DNA from: Viridibacterium sediminicola
Lineage (GTDB): Bacteria > Pseudomonadota > Gammaproteobacteria > Burkholderiales > Rhodocyclaceae
Length of the DNA stretch: 64,000 nt
Reading direction: 5' to 3'
NCBI RefSeq assembly: GCF_039631295.1
Contig: NZ_JBDIVE010000005.1
Coordinates: forward strand, 1 to 64,000
The position numbers and the translations under genes were made by a program. The notes below the pieces were generated by a model. The model was given only the letters and a program-made list of their open reading frames with translations, was not told where the DNA came from and made no database searches. How positions within the stretch are numbered: the stretch's first letter is position 1; each line of letters begins with the position of its first letter. Shown one piece after another: positions 34,344 to 43,142 of the stretch.

Positions 34344-36731
34344 TCAGAGCAGGCTGCGCATCGCCAGCGGCTTGACCTTCGGCGCCAGCGTGCCGCCCTT
34401 GCGCGCACGCTTGCCGCGGCAGGCCTCCAGCGCAACGCCCTTGACCTGCAGCTCGACATCCTTGCCGCCACGCCCCGAGCCAATCACCACCAGGGCATCG
34501 CTGGGCGGGCAGCAGACGGCCACCAGCTCTTCCTTCTCGTCCAGGCCCATGACGATCATGCCGCGACCACGCGCCATGACCTTCATCTCGGCACGCGGGA
34601 AATACAGCAGACGTCCATTGCCCGAGACCGCAGCAATCCATTCGCCGCGGATGCGCGTCGGTGCCAGCACGCTTTCCTTGTCTTCCAGGGTCATGAAGGC
34701 CTTGCCGGCGCGCTGACGCCCCACCAGCTCTTCAAGCTTGGTGATGAAGCCATAGCTGCCCGAGTTGGCGAAGAGGTATTCGGCCGCCGGATCATCGGTG
34801 AAGGCCTGCGCAATCCGCGCGCCCGGCTGCAGCTCGATCAGGGTGGTGATCGGCACGCCATCGCCACGCCCACCGGGCAGATCGGCAATGCGCACGGAAT
34901 ACGCGCGCCCTTGGGTGTCGATCAGCAGCAGCGGCCAGGTAGTGCGCGCTTCGGCCACCAGGAAGGCGCTGTCGCCGCTCTTGTAGCTCAGCGTCTGCGC
35001 ATCGATGCCGTGGCCCTGGCGCGTGCGCACCCAGCCGTTCTTCGACAGGATCACCGTCACAGGCTCATCGAGCACCGGCGCGTCGACATTGGCGACGGAC
35101 GCAGCGGCCTCGATCAGGGTACGGCGGTCATCGCCGTACTTCTTGGTGTCTTCGGCGATTTCCTTGAGAATCAGGCGCGTCATCGCACCACGATTCTCAA
35201 GCAGCTCAACGAGGCCGCTGCGCTCCTCGCGCAAGGCGGCCAGCTCCTTCTCGATCTGGATGTATTCCAGGCGCGCCAACTGGCGCAGGCGGATTTCGAG
35301 AATGTCTTCCGCTTGCGTGTCGGAGAGACCAAAGCGTGCGATCAGTTCAGCCTTGGGTTCGTCGGCCTCGCGGATCACCTTGATCACTTCGTCGATATGC
35401 AACCAGGCAATCTGCCGGCCTTCGAGGATGTGAATGCGACGATCCACTTGCGCCAGACGATGGCGCGTACGACGCTCGACCGTGCTGAAGCGGAACGCAA
35501 TCCACTCGGTCAGTACATCCTTCAGCCCCTTCTGTGCCGGCCGGCCATCGAGACCGATGAGGGTGAAATTGAGCGGCACCGAGGACTCAAGACTGGTATG
35601 CGCGAGCAATACGCGCATCAGCTCTTCCGGCTCCTGGGTGCGCGTCTTCGGTTCGAAGATCAGGCGCACGGCCGCCTTGTCGGAGCTCTCGTCACGCGCC
35701 GCATCGAGCACGCCGAGCAAGAGCGCCTTGTTGTTCTTTTCGTCCTGGCTGACTTCCTTCTTGCCCGCCTTGGGCTGCGGATTGGTGACCGCTTCGATCT
35801 CGGAGAGCACACGCGAGCTCGACACGCCATGCGGCAGCTCATCGACGATGATGCGCCAGGCTCCGCGCGCCAGCTGCTCGACACGCCAGCGCGCGCGCAT
35901 GCGGATCGAGCCACGGCCATTGGTGTAGGCATCGCGCAAAGCGCTGTCGGGCGAGATGATCTGGCCGCCACCGGGGAAGTCCGGCCCCGGCAGCACGGCG
36001 CGGATTTCATCCAGCGTGGACTCGGGCTTCTTGATCAGCAAGGTCACCGCAGCCGCCACTTCGCGCAGATTGTGCGGCTGGCACTCGGTCGCCATGCCCA
36101 CGGCGATGCCCGAAGCGCCGTTGAGCAAGAGCATCGGCAAGCGCGCCGGGAAGAGTTTGGGCTCTTCGAAAGCGCCATCGTAGTTGGGCACGAAATCCAC
36201 CGTGCCCATATTGATTTCCGACAGCAGCAGCTCGGCAATCGGCGTCAGGCGCATTTCGGTGTAACGCATCGCAGCCGCGCCATCGCCATCACGCGAACCG
36301 AAATTGCCCTGACCATCGATCAGCGGATAGCGCAGCGAGAAATCCTGCGCCATGCGTACCGCAGCGTCATACACCGAGGAGTCGCCGTGCGGATGCAGCT
36401 TACCGATCACGTCCCCCACCACGCGGGCCGACTTGACCGGCTTGGCGCCCGGTACCAGGCGCATCTCGCTCATCGCGAAGAGGATGCGGCGCTGCACCGG
36501 CTTCATGCCATCTTCGACCTGCGGCAAGGCGCGGCCACGCACCACACTCATCGCGTAGGCGAGATAGGCACGCTCGGCAAAGACCGCGATCGGTAGATGG
36601 TCGTCGGGCAAAGCCTCTAAAGCGGGCGGTTCAGGCGGCTCGGTAGGCGGCGCAGATGAATCTTTGACGGGCGGGGAAGCGACGACGGCGTCGTCGTCGC
36701 CAAACAGGTCAGGCTCGTGCTCTTGTTGCAT
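34344..36731 (-). CDS. parC: DNA topoisomerase IV subunit A
   Basis: ParC is the DNA-cleaving subunit of topoisomerase IV, which unlinks daughter chromosomes. The 795-residue protein has an acidic/proline-rich N-terminal extension (about 1-44), the breakage-reunion domain with catalytic Tyr157 (AAMRYTEMRLT), and a C-terminal DNA-wrapping region. The quinolone region reads HPHGDSSVYDA: Ser118 and Asp122 occupy the positions of E. coli Ser80 and Glu84, so both key side-chain types (hydroxyl, acid) are kept. parE is not adjacent. Confidence 0.95.
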   Translation of the reverse strand: MQQEHEPDLFGDDDAVVASPPVKDSSAPPTEPPEPPALEALPDDHLPIAVFAERAYLAYAMSVVRGRALPQVEDGMKPVQRRILFAMSEMRLVPGAKPVKSARVVGDVIGKLHPHGDSSVYDAAVRMAQDFSLRYPLIDGQGNFGSRDGDGAAAMRYTEMRLTPIAELLLSEINMGTVDFVPNYDGAFEEPKLFPARLPMLLLNGASGIAVGMATECQPHNLREVAAAVTLLIKKPESTLDEIRAVLPGPDFPGGGQIISPDSALRDAYTNGRGSIRMRARWRVEQLARGAWRIIVDELPHGVSSSRVLSEIEAVTNPQPKAGKKEVSQDEKNNKALLLGVLDAARDESSDKAAVRLIFEPKTRTQEPEELMRVLLAHTSLESSVPLNFTLIGLDGRPAQKGLKDVLTEWIAFRFSTVERRTRHRLAQVDRRIHILEGRQIAWLHIDEVIKVIREADEPKAELIARFGLSDTQAEDILEIRLRQLARLEYIQIEKELAALREERSGLVELLENRGAMTRLILKEIAEDTKKYGDDRRTLIEAAASVANVDAPVLDEPVTVILSKNGWVRTRQGHGIDAQTLSYKSGDSAFLVAEARTTWPLLLIDTQGRAYSVRIADLPGGRGDGVPITTLIELQPGARIAQAFTDDPAAEYLFANSGSYGFITKLEELVGRQRAGKAFMTLEDKESVLAPTRIRGEWIAAVSGNGRLLYFPRAEMKVMARGRGMIVMGLDEKEELVAVCCPPSDALVVIGSGRGGKDVELQVKGVALEACRGKRARKGGTLAPKVKPLAMRSLL

Positions 36732-36917
36732 GCGCGGGAAATGGTGTCGGAAGAAAGTCAGGCCAAATTATCGCAGCAAGCCTGTGTTCCCACCAAGCGA
36801 TCTTGCCCGGATGAGCCCTTGCAGAACCAGGCATGCGCTCTCCGCACACAGCCTCCGAGCGAGACGGCGAGGCTTAAGGAATCTTAAGCATCGCGCCGTT
36901 GCTGCAAGCTCCAAATA

Positions 36918-36935
36918 GGAATTACTCTCAATTCC
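36918..36935 (+). promoter_or_regulatory. Fur-like dyad before hutW
   Basis: GGAATT-ACTCTC-AATTCC is a perfect 6-bp dyad in AT-rich DNA 24 bases before the hutW ATG. Together with TCTCAATT, also found in the stronger box at 39613, it suggests iron-dependent control. Confidence 0.45.
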
Positions 36936-36958
36936 ATACCCAAACAGCGCTCCCCGCC

Positions 36959-38368
36959 ATGGCCTATCCGCTCTCTGTTGCCAGCCTGCTCGTCCCCTTC
37001 GAGCGACGCGTCCTGCACCCCTGGATGAGTCGTGGCCTGCGCCCGATCCCTGAGTTCGATTCGCTCTACCCCGCTTTACTGAGCCACACCCACGCGCCAC
37101 GCCTGGCCTATCTGCACATTCCTTTCTGCGCCAACCATTGCCTCTTCTGCGGTTTTTATCGCAACAAGTCTAGTGCGTCCGCCATGCGCAGCTATGTCGA
37201 TGGCCTGATCGCAGAGATCGCACTGGAAGGGCTGCGCGAGGGTAGCCGCAACGCGCCAATCGACGCCGTGTTCTTTGGCGGTGGCACACCCAGCGCCCTG
37301 TCCGCCGAAGATCTGAACCGCATTCTCGGCGCACTGCGCGAACATCTGCCGCTCGCCGCAGATTGCGAAATCACCATCGAGGGACGCGTAAGCGGCTTTG
37401 ACGACGAGAAGATCGACGCGTGTCTGGAAGGCGGCGCCAACCGCTTTTCCATCGGCATCCAGAGCTTCGATACAGCCCTGCGCCGCCGCATGGGCCGCAA
37501 GGCCACCCGCGAAGAGGCAACGCGGTTTCTGCGTGCGCTGGTCGAGCGTGAGCGCGCCGCCGTGGTCTGTGACCTGATTTACGGCCTGCCGCTGCAGACC
37601 GATGCGATCTGGCGCCAGGACGTCGCGCTGTGCCATGAAATCGGGTTGGACGGCGTCGACCTCTACTGCCTCACCGTGCATGCAGAAAGCCCGCTCGCGC
37701 TGTCCATCGACAAAGGCGCACTGCCGGCACCCGCCGACAACACAACGGCCGCCCGCCGCTATCAAGAAGGCGGCGAAATACTCGATGCCGCCGGCTGGCA
37801 GCGGCTCAGCCAGGCCCACTGGCGGCGTACGGCACGCGAGAGAAACCGCTACAACAACGCCACCAAGTCGGGCGCCGACTGCCTGGCCTTTGGTGCCGGC
37901 GCGGGCGGCATGCTGGCCGCTCACCGCTTCATGCAAGAAGGCGACAAGGACAGTTACTTGAGCCGCATCAGCAGCGGGCAAAAAGCCATCCGCAGCATGC
38001 TCGCACCAGCGCCGCACCACCATGCCTGCGGCAAGGTGATGGCTGCGCTGGAAGATGGCAGCCTGGACCTGGCCGAGCTGGATCAGCTCGTCGAACCCGG
38101 CTTCGTCAGCGCCCTCGCCCCGCTGATCCAGTACTGGAGCGCACAAGGCCTGTGCAGGCAGCACAACGATCAGCTGACGCTAACGCCGCTGGGCCGTTAC
38201 TGGCACAACAACATCGCAGCCCAGCTCTTCACCTTGATCGGCCACTACCTCGACGGGCCGCTTGCCAGCGCTGGCGAACGGCCCGCAGGCGGGCATCCGA
38301 TCAGCCTTGCAGGCCTGGCATCTCCCGCTCCAAAACCCAAGGGACATCCTCATGAACATCTCACATGA
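36959..38368 (+). CDS. hutW: radical SAM heme-utilisation enzyme HutW/ChuW
   Basis: HutW/ChuW enzymes open the heme ring without oxygen using a radical SAM mechanism, releasing iron and anaerobilin-type tetrapyrroles. The 469-residue protein has the cluster-binding CxxxCxxC (C57, C61, C64 in PFCANHCLFCGFY), FFGGGTPSALS and GIQSFDTALRRRMGR, as in HemN-like proteins, and a C-terminal domain with the ARERNRYNNATKSGADCLAF segment. ATG 36959 is chosen; an upstream TTG adds 20 unconserved residues. It overlaps hutX by 17 bases in a three-gene operon. Confidence 0.9.
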   Translation: MAYPLSVASLLVPFERRVLHPWMSRGLRPIPEFDSLYPALLSHTHAPRLAYLHIPFCANHCLFCGFYRNKSSASAMRSYVDGLIAEIALEGLREGSRNAPIDAVFFGGGTPSALSAEDLNRILGALREHLPLAADCEITIEGRVSGFDDEKIDACLEGGANRFSIGIQSFDTALRRRMGRKATREEATRFLRALVERERAAVVCDLIYGLPLQTDAIWRQDVALCHEIGLDGVDLYCLTVHAESPLALSIDKGALPAPADNTTAARRYQEGGEILDAAGWQRLSQAHWRRTARERNRYNNATKSGADCLAFGAGAGGMLAAHRFMQEGDKDSYLSRISSGQKAIRSMLAPAPHHHACGKVMAALEDGSLDLAELDQLVEPGFVSALAPLIQYWSAQGLCRQHNDQLTLTPLGRYWHNNIAAQLFTLIGHYLDGPLASAGERPAGGHPISLAGLASPAPKPKGHPHEHLT

Positions 38369-38885
38369 AACCTCCGGCAACGCGCTGGAGACACTGCGCA
38401 CGCTGCTGGCGAGCAATCCTTCAGGCGTCCTGGAAACCCTTGCGGCCGAGCACGCTGTCAGCACGCAAACCGTCGTCGAATGTCTGCCTGCCGCCCACCG
38501 CAGCTTCGCCGCAGGCAGTGAAGCGGAACGCGTACTGCTGGAAATATCTGCATGGGGCTCCGTCACCGTGCTGGTGCACACCCCGGACCTAATCCTCGAA
38601 TGCAAGGGGCCACTCCCTGCCGGCCGCTGCGCGCACGGTTACTACAACATTGGCGGCGGCAGTCCGCTCAGCGGACATCTGCGTCTGGACCGCTGCGCGG
38701 CGATTGCCTTCGTCCGCCGCCCCTTCATGGGCGCGGATAGCTGTTCGGTGAATTTCTTCAATGCCGCCGGCGAAGCCATGTTCAAGGTTTTTGTCGGTCG
38801 CGATGAGAAGCGCGCGCTGCGGGCTGATCAACTCCAATTTTTCACGCAGCTGCGCGAACAGCTTTGCGGGGAGATCGCAGGATGA
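38352..38885 (+). CDS. hutX: heme utilisation carrier protein HutX/ChuX
   Basis: HutX/ChuX is a cytosolic heme-binding carrier that hands heme to the degrading enzyme. The 177-residue protein shows the family's WGSVTVLVHTPDLILECKGP and GYYNIGGGSPLSGHLRLD segments, ending with FVRRPFMGADSCSVNFFNAA...FKVFVGRDEKR. ATG 38352 lies inside the end of hutW, and the stop overlaps the next gene by four bases (ATGA). Confidence 0.88.
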   Translation: MNISHETSGNALETLRTLLASNPSGVLETLAAEHAVSTQTVVECLPAAHRSFAAGSEAERVLLEISAWGSVTVLVHTPDLILECKGPLPAGRCAHGYYNIGGGSPLSGHLRLDRCAAIAFVRRPFMGADSCSVNFFNAAGEAMFKVFVGRDEKRALRADQLQFFTQLREQLCGEIAG

Positions 38886-39577
38886 GTGAGCAAACTCTGA
38901 TTGTTTTCGGCGCCCGCCAGGGGCTCGGACTGGCGCTGGTGCAGCTGGCCTGCGCGGCGAACTGGAAAGTACACGCCGTCGTACGCCCCGGTGCGGAGCA
39001 CGCCGCCCTGGCCGCCACGGGCTGCGCGATCCACTTTGCAGACGCCTTGTCCGCCGAAGCCGTCAACGCCTGTTTCAGGGGACGCACACGCCTTGCCTGG
39101 GTGGTCAGCACCTTGAGCGACACCCAAGGCATGGCGGACGCGGCCGGCAACATCCATGTCATCCAGGCCGCCGTGCGCAGCAAAGCCAAGGGCGTGTTGC
39201 TGGTCTCATCCTTGGGCGCGGGCGACAGCCGCGCCCATGCCTCCGACAGGCTGCTGGCCGCCATCGGTCATGTGCTGAGCGCCAAAACACTGGCCGAAGA
39301 AGCGCTGCGCAACAGTGGCCTGCCGTTCTGCATCCTCCGCCCCGGTGGCCTCGTTGACGGCCCTCCCCGTGGCACTGCGCAACTGCTGCGCGCAGCCGAC
39401 GCGCACGGCTTCATCCGGCGCAGCGATCTTGCCTTGATGATGTTCAGACTACTCGAAGAAGGCCGCCTGCTTGATCAAACCCGCACGGCCATCGACCCGT
39501 CCTGTCCCCCACCGACGCGCTACGCAGCCAGCTCGCAGGCCCCTGAAGCGCACCCGGCCAAGGCCATCCCCACCTGA
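38882..39577 (+). CDS. NAD(P)-binding reductase, ChuY-like (probable anaerobilin/biliverdin reductase)
   Basis: This 231-residue protein has an N-terminal dinucleotide-binding glycine motif (VFGARQGLGLAL, residues 8-19), a SSLGAGDSRAH segment and an FCILRPGGLVDGPP motif typical of atypical short-chain dehydrogenases related to biliverdin reductase B. In enterobacterial chuWXY operons the third gene encodes ChuY, which reduces anaerobilin, the product of ChuW. The identical gene order here supports the same role. The start overlaps the hutX stop (ATGA). HutZ, the other frequent partner, is absent. Confidence 0.7.
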   Translation: MSEQTLIVFGARQGLGLALVQLACAANWKVHAVVRPGAEHAALAATGCAIHFADALSAEAVNACFRGRTRLAWVVSTLSDTQGMADAAGNIHVIQAAVRSKAKGVLLVSSLGAGDSRAHASDRLLAAIGHVLSAKTLAEEALRNSGLPFCILRPGGLVDGPPRGTAQLLRAADAHGFIRRSDLALMMFRLLEEGRLLDQTRTAIDPSCPPPTRYAASSQAPEAHPAKAIPT

Positions 39578-39612
39578 GCCGCCTGCTGCAGACATGGTGA
39601 CGAGCTCTTTTG

Positions 39613-39629
39613 TTGAGAATGATTCTCAA
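39613..39629 (+). promoter_or_regulatory. Fur box before the two-component system
   Basis: TTGAGAATGATTCTCAA is a 17-bp palindrome with a central base and fits the Fur/iron-box consensus. It lies between the hutWX-chuY operon and the response-regulator gene, which starts 146 bases further on, so the two-component system is likely iron-repressed. Confidence 0.75.
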
Positions 39630-39775
39630 TTACAATGCTACTCCTATTCCAGTAGCCATCTTGTCCGCAGCTACCAAGCCTCCAGAGCCGTGATTCGAAC
39701 ACGGCACGGCAGACCGGCAAGCTGCGGAAAACGCCTTAGGGCCAGCCAACGAATCTTTCACAAGCAAAGCAAAAC

Positions 39776-40444
39776 ATGCGTGTACTGATAGTTGAAGACG
39801 ATACCCGGGTGAGCTATTGGCTCAGTTGCAAATTGCAGAACTGCGGCCACAACTGCCGCCTGGTCGAAGATGGCGAAACGGCGCTGTGCGTCATGGAGAA
39901 GGAGGCTTTCGACGCCATCCTGATCGACCGCATGCTGCCCGGCATCAGCGGCATCGACGTCCTCAAGGCCTTGCAGCATCGTCCGCATCCGCCCGCCATG
40001 GTTCTCTCGGCCGTCGACCAGCCCAGTGATCGCATCGAAGGCTTGCGCGCCGGTGCTGCAGACTATCTGGGCAAGCCCTTCGATTTCACCGAGCTGCTGC
40101 TGCGCCTGGAAGGACTGGTGCAGCGCGGCCAGTCGAACCGTGAATCGGAACAGCAGCTGTCAATCGAAGACCTGATTATTGATCGCCGCAACCGTCGCGT
40201 CAGCCGGGGCGGCCAGGCCATCGATTTAACCGAGAAGGAATATGCCCTGCTGCTGGTGCTGGCCGAACATCCGGGTCGCAGCGTCAGTCGCGCCATGCTG
40301 CTGGAGAAGGTATGGGGTTATCAATTCGACCCGCAGACCAATCTCATCGACGTGCATATCTCCAAACTGCGTGCCAAGGTAGACCGCGGCTTCCAGCGCT
40401 CGCTGCTGCGCACCATCCGTGCGGTGGGATATGTCCTGGGCTGA
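39776..40444 (+). CDS. OmpR-family response regulator
   Basis: This is a DNA-binding response regulator of 222 residues: receiver domain with acidic pocket VEDD, phospho-acceptor D51 (AILIDRMLPG) and KPFDF lysine, and a C-terminal winged helix (LTEKEYALLLVLAEH...LIDVHISKLRAKVD). It is close to copper/metal-type (CusR/IrlR) regulators in layout. It overlaps its kinase gene by 14 bases. The Fur box upstream and the heme genes around it suggest control of iron or heme functions; the targets are not visible. Confidence 0.9.
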   Translation: MRVLIVEDDTRVSYWLSCKLQNCGHNCRLVEDGETALCVMEKEAFDAILIDRMLPGISGIDVLKALQHRPHPPAMVLSAVDQPSDRIEGLRAGAADYLGKPFDFTELLLRLEGLVQRGQSNRESEQQLSIEDLIIDRRNRRVSRGGQAIDLTEKEYALLLVLAEHPGRSVSRAMLLEKVWGYQFDPQTNLIDVHISKLRAKVDRGFQRSLLRTIRAVGYVLG

Positions 40445-41849
40445 ACGCATCATCCGCTTGATCGAAACAAGCACCTTCAAACACGCCGCACTCAGCGCAT
40501 TCGTCTTCCTCCTGATGGCCTTCGGCTCGATGCTCTTGAGCAGCCGACAGATCGAAAGCCTGTTGCTCGACCACGTGCAAGGCCTTGTTCTCTCCGATAT
40601 CCAGGCACAGCAGCGCCAAAGCCTGGGCAACGCATATAGCCTGGCGAGTCGTCTGTCTCGCGAACCGCACCACGAAAAGGACGACAAGATCGCGCTGGTA
40701 CTCAGCCCTGACGGTCGCGTGCTCTACGGTAATCACAAGTTGCGCCAGGCGGTCCTCGAACGCCAGAGCACGGCAAACGGCTGGCACAACCTCAGTATCC
40801 CCGCCAGCGATACGCCGCCCATGCGCCTGGTCGGCATGCAGTTGCGGCTCCCTGATGGCGGCCTCTTCCTGAGTGCATTCAATGTCCTGCCAATGCTCGA
40901 ACGCGTACGCGTGATTCCCATCGTGACCGGCGCCGGACTCTTCGCCGTGCTGCTCAGCAGCCTGGCCATCGGTCTCTACTCCAGCCTGCGCAGCATGCGC
41001 CGCGTCGACCGCATCCGTTCGGCACTGCGCGCCTACGTCGGCGGCGAACGCGGAGTCACCGTGCCGGCCAGCCTGAACGGTGACGAATTCGATCTGCTCG
41101 GCACGGACATCAACAACGTACTGGCACGGATCAGCTTGCTGATGGACGAGGTCAAGAGCGTCAGCAGCCACCTTGCGCATGAATTGCGCACCCCGCTGAC
41201 ACGTCTCCATAACCGGCTGGAAAACGCCGCCGAACGTGTGGATGATGAGCTACGCGGCGAGATTCTCGCTGCTGTGGAAGAAGCCGAACGCATCCAGCGG
41301 ATGTTCAAAGCCGTGCTGCGCATCGGCGAGATTGAGGCCGGACGCTGCGCGCATTATTTCGAATGGTTCGACGCCTACGCGCTGCTCAAAGATGTCACTG
41401 ATTACTACCAGCCCCTGGCTGACAGCAACGGCATCCGCTTGCAGCTGGAGGCTAGCGCCGGCGGCAAACTCTTTGGCGACCGTGCCCTGCTCTTCCAGGC
41501 GCTGGCCAATCTGCTCGAAAACGCCCTGAAATATGCCGGCGACAAAGCTTGCATCACCCTGCTGGCCCGTCTGCGCGACGGCTGTGTCGAAATCGGCGTC
41601 GCCGACGATGGGCCAGGCATTCCAGCCAATCAGCGCGGCGAGGCGGTCAAGCGCTTCCGCCGCCTGCATGGCAGCGAACAGAGCGGCAGCGGACTGGGGC
41701 TGGCACTGGTCAACGCAATCACCAAACTCCACTCGGGCGCCTTGCTGCTTGAAGAAAACCCGCCTTGCGGGTTGCTCGCCGTACTGCGTCTGGCGCGCAA
41801 TCACTGGGACGAAGAGCGCGCCAGCCTGATCGAAGCTTTGCGCAGCTGA
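40431..41849 (+). CDS. membrane sensor histidine kinase
   Basis: This is the partner kinase of the preceding regulator. The 472 residues contain two membrane helices (about 20-40 and 160-185) enclosing a periplasmic sensor of about 115 residues, a HAMP-like linker, an H-box (HLAHELRTPLTRLH, near residue 250) and HATPase motifs (NLLENALKYA, DDGPGIP, GSGLGLALV). ATG 40431 lies inside the regulator's last codons; GTG 40419 is an alternative start. The sensor domain has no recognisable ligand motif. Confidence 0.9.
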   Translation: MSWAERIIRLIETSTFKHAALSAFVFLLMAFGSMLLSSRQIESLLLDHVQGLVLSDIQAQQRQSLGNAYSLASRLSREPHHEKDDKIALVLSPDGRVLYGNHKLRQAVLERQSTANGWHNLSIPASDTPPMRLVGMQLRLPDGGLFLSAFNVLPMLERVRVIPIVTGAGLFAVLLSSLAIGLYSSLRSMRRVDRIRSALRAYVGGERGVTVPASLNGDEFDLLGTDINNVLARISLLMDEVKSVSSHLAHELRTPLTRLHNRLENAAERVDDELRGEILAAVEEAERIQRMFKAVLRIGEIEAGRCAHYFEWFDAYALLKDVTDYYQPLADSNGIRLQLEASAGGKLFGDRALLFQALANLLENALKYAGDKACITLLARLRDGCVEIGVADDGPGIPANQRGEAVKRFRRLHGSEQSGSGLGLALVNAITKLHSGALLLEENPPCGLLAVLRLARNHWDEERASLIEALRS

Positions 41850-41863
41850 GGCCGCCGCCTCAG
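41846..41863. terminator. hairpin spanning both convergent stop codons
   Basis: CTGAGGC-CGCC-GCCTCAG is a perfect 7-bp stem that includes the stop codons of the histidine kinase and of the convergent YbaN-like gene. It lacks a T-run, so it may only block read-through partially. Confidence 0.4.
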
Positions 41864-42291
41864 TCTGCGGCCGCCTGCGGCTCGGGGCGCCGCCACATCC
41901 AGAAGGCGCCAGCCGCCATGCCCAGCGCAACCAGCACCACCACCCAGTGGTACGGCACCACGAAGGCCATCACAACCAGGCACGCGCTCATCGCCAGCGA
42001 TGCGCTGAGCTTGGTGCGGCGCGATACACAGCCACCGCTCTGCCAATTGCGGATCATCGGTCCGAACACCGGATGACGGCACAGCCAGCCATGAAAGCGT
42101 GGCGAGCTCTTGCTGGCGGCAAAGGCCGCCAGCAAGATGAACTCGGTGGTCGGGATGCCCGGAATGAACAAGGCCACGATGCCAATCGCAAAACTCAGCC
42201 CGGCCACCAGCAGCCAGAGGACACGCCGGCGAGGACTGAGCGGCGTAGCGAGGCTTTGCTCACCGCGGACAATGACTTGTTGTCGAATCAT
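41860..42291 (-). CDS. YbaN-like DUF454 inner-membrane protein
   Basis: The 143-residue protein has three hydrophobic segments and the DUF454 signature IPGIPTTEFILLAAFAASKS followed by SPRFHGWLCRHPVFG. The family function is unknown. It lies 56 bases downstream of the heme oxygenase gene on the same strand and is probably co-transcribed with it. Confidence 0.85.
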   Translation of the reverse strand: MIRQQVIVRGEQSLATPLSPRRRVLWLLVAGLSFAIGIVALFIPGIPTTEFILLAAFAASKSSPRFHGWLCRHPVFGPMIRNWQSGGCVSRRTKLSASLAMSACLVVMAFVVPYHWVVVLVALGMAAGAFWMWRRPEPQAAAD

Positions 42292-42347
42292 GCTTTGTAT
42301 TTTGGCGCAGTTTCCGGCGCAATGGCCGCCTGCCGCGCCAGCGTCCT

Positions 42348-42938
42348 TCAGTTGAGCTGAAAATGATGTTGCAGGAGTTCGCCAAAGCGATCATAGGCGA
42401 GATTCGCCCCGGCGATGACCTGGTCATGGTCGGCAAAAGGAATCTGCTCGCTGTCCAGCGAGGCCACGAAGCGACGCCAGACCTGGGCACGCCCTTCCGG
42501 ATAGGCGGCCAGATTGCGTGCGCCAAATTCGGCCGACAAGCCCAGGCGCGCCTGCGCTTCCTTGAACAGGAAAGCGGCGCCAAGCGTCGAACCTTCCGAC
42601 ACATACAGCCAACCCAATGCAGCCGGCATGCTCACACCAACACTGGCAATCGGCGCCTCAGGCACTGCTGCGCCCAGATCGGCAAGATCGTCGCGTGAAG
42701 CCTGCTGGCGGCCACGGCTATCCAGATCCGGCACCGCTGCGCGCACCGCGGGGTCAGCAAACAGATGCTCGATATCGCGCTGAAACAGGTACTGCGCGGC
42801 CACAAAGCGCGCATAGGCTTCGCGACTCGAGAAAGGATTGCCACGCTCCATCAAGCGATGCATGCGTTCGTGCTGGGCAGCCGTCTCGCCCTTGAGGCGG
42901 GAAGAAAGGCTGACGGAGGGGCTTGTGATGTCATTCAT
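42348..42938 (-). CDS. hemO: biliverdin-producing heme oxygenase
   Basis: Heme oxygenase uses oxygen to cleave heme to biliverdin, iron and CO. The 196-residue all-helical protein has the proximal-histidine helix near residues 13-30 (LKGETAAQHERMHRLME) and the distal helix signature LYVSEGSTLGAAFLF. ATG 42938 is preceded by GAGAAACCC; an upstream in-frame start at 42992 adds an unconserved stretch. It resembles PigA/HemO or phytochrome-linked enzymes; no bacteriophytochrome gene is adjacent. No clear Fur box is visible upstream. Confidence 0.88.
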   Translation of the reverse strand: MNDITSPSVSLSSRLKGETAAQHERMHRLMERGNPFSSREAYARFVAAQYLFQRDIEHLFADPAVRAAVPDLDSRGRQQASRDDLADLGAAVPEAPIASVGVSMPAALGWLYVSEGSTLGAAFLFKEAQARLGLSAEFGARNLAAYPEGRAQVWRRFVASLDSEQIPFADHDQVIAGANLAYDRFGELLQHHFQLN

Positions 42939-43142
42939 AATGGGTTTCTCTCGTCGCTGATCAATCAAGGTCAAAAAATGGCAAACCCGCACAGAACATC
43001 TGTATCGAAGACCGACGCGGCATGCCGAAGAATTGTCTTTTTACGACAGACGGCTGCGTCTGACACGTTAAGTTATCTTCATGTTTTGCCGCCTCGCTGA
43101 ACGCAGCGCGCGGCAGGTTTTGCGGCCGGAAAAGTGCCGCGA

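Noticed and set aside
39688..39704. CCGTG-ATTCGAA-CACGG, resembling a tRNA T-arm
   Set aside because: No acceptor stem, anticodon arm or CCA end can be folded around it on either strand.
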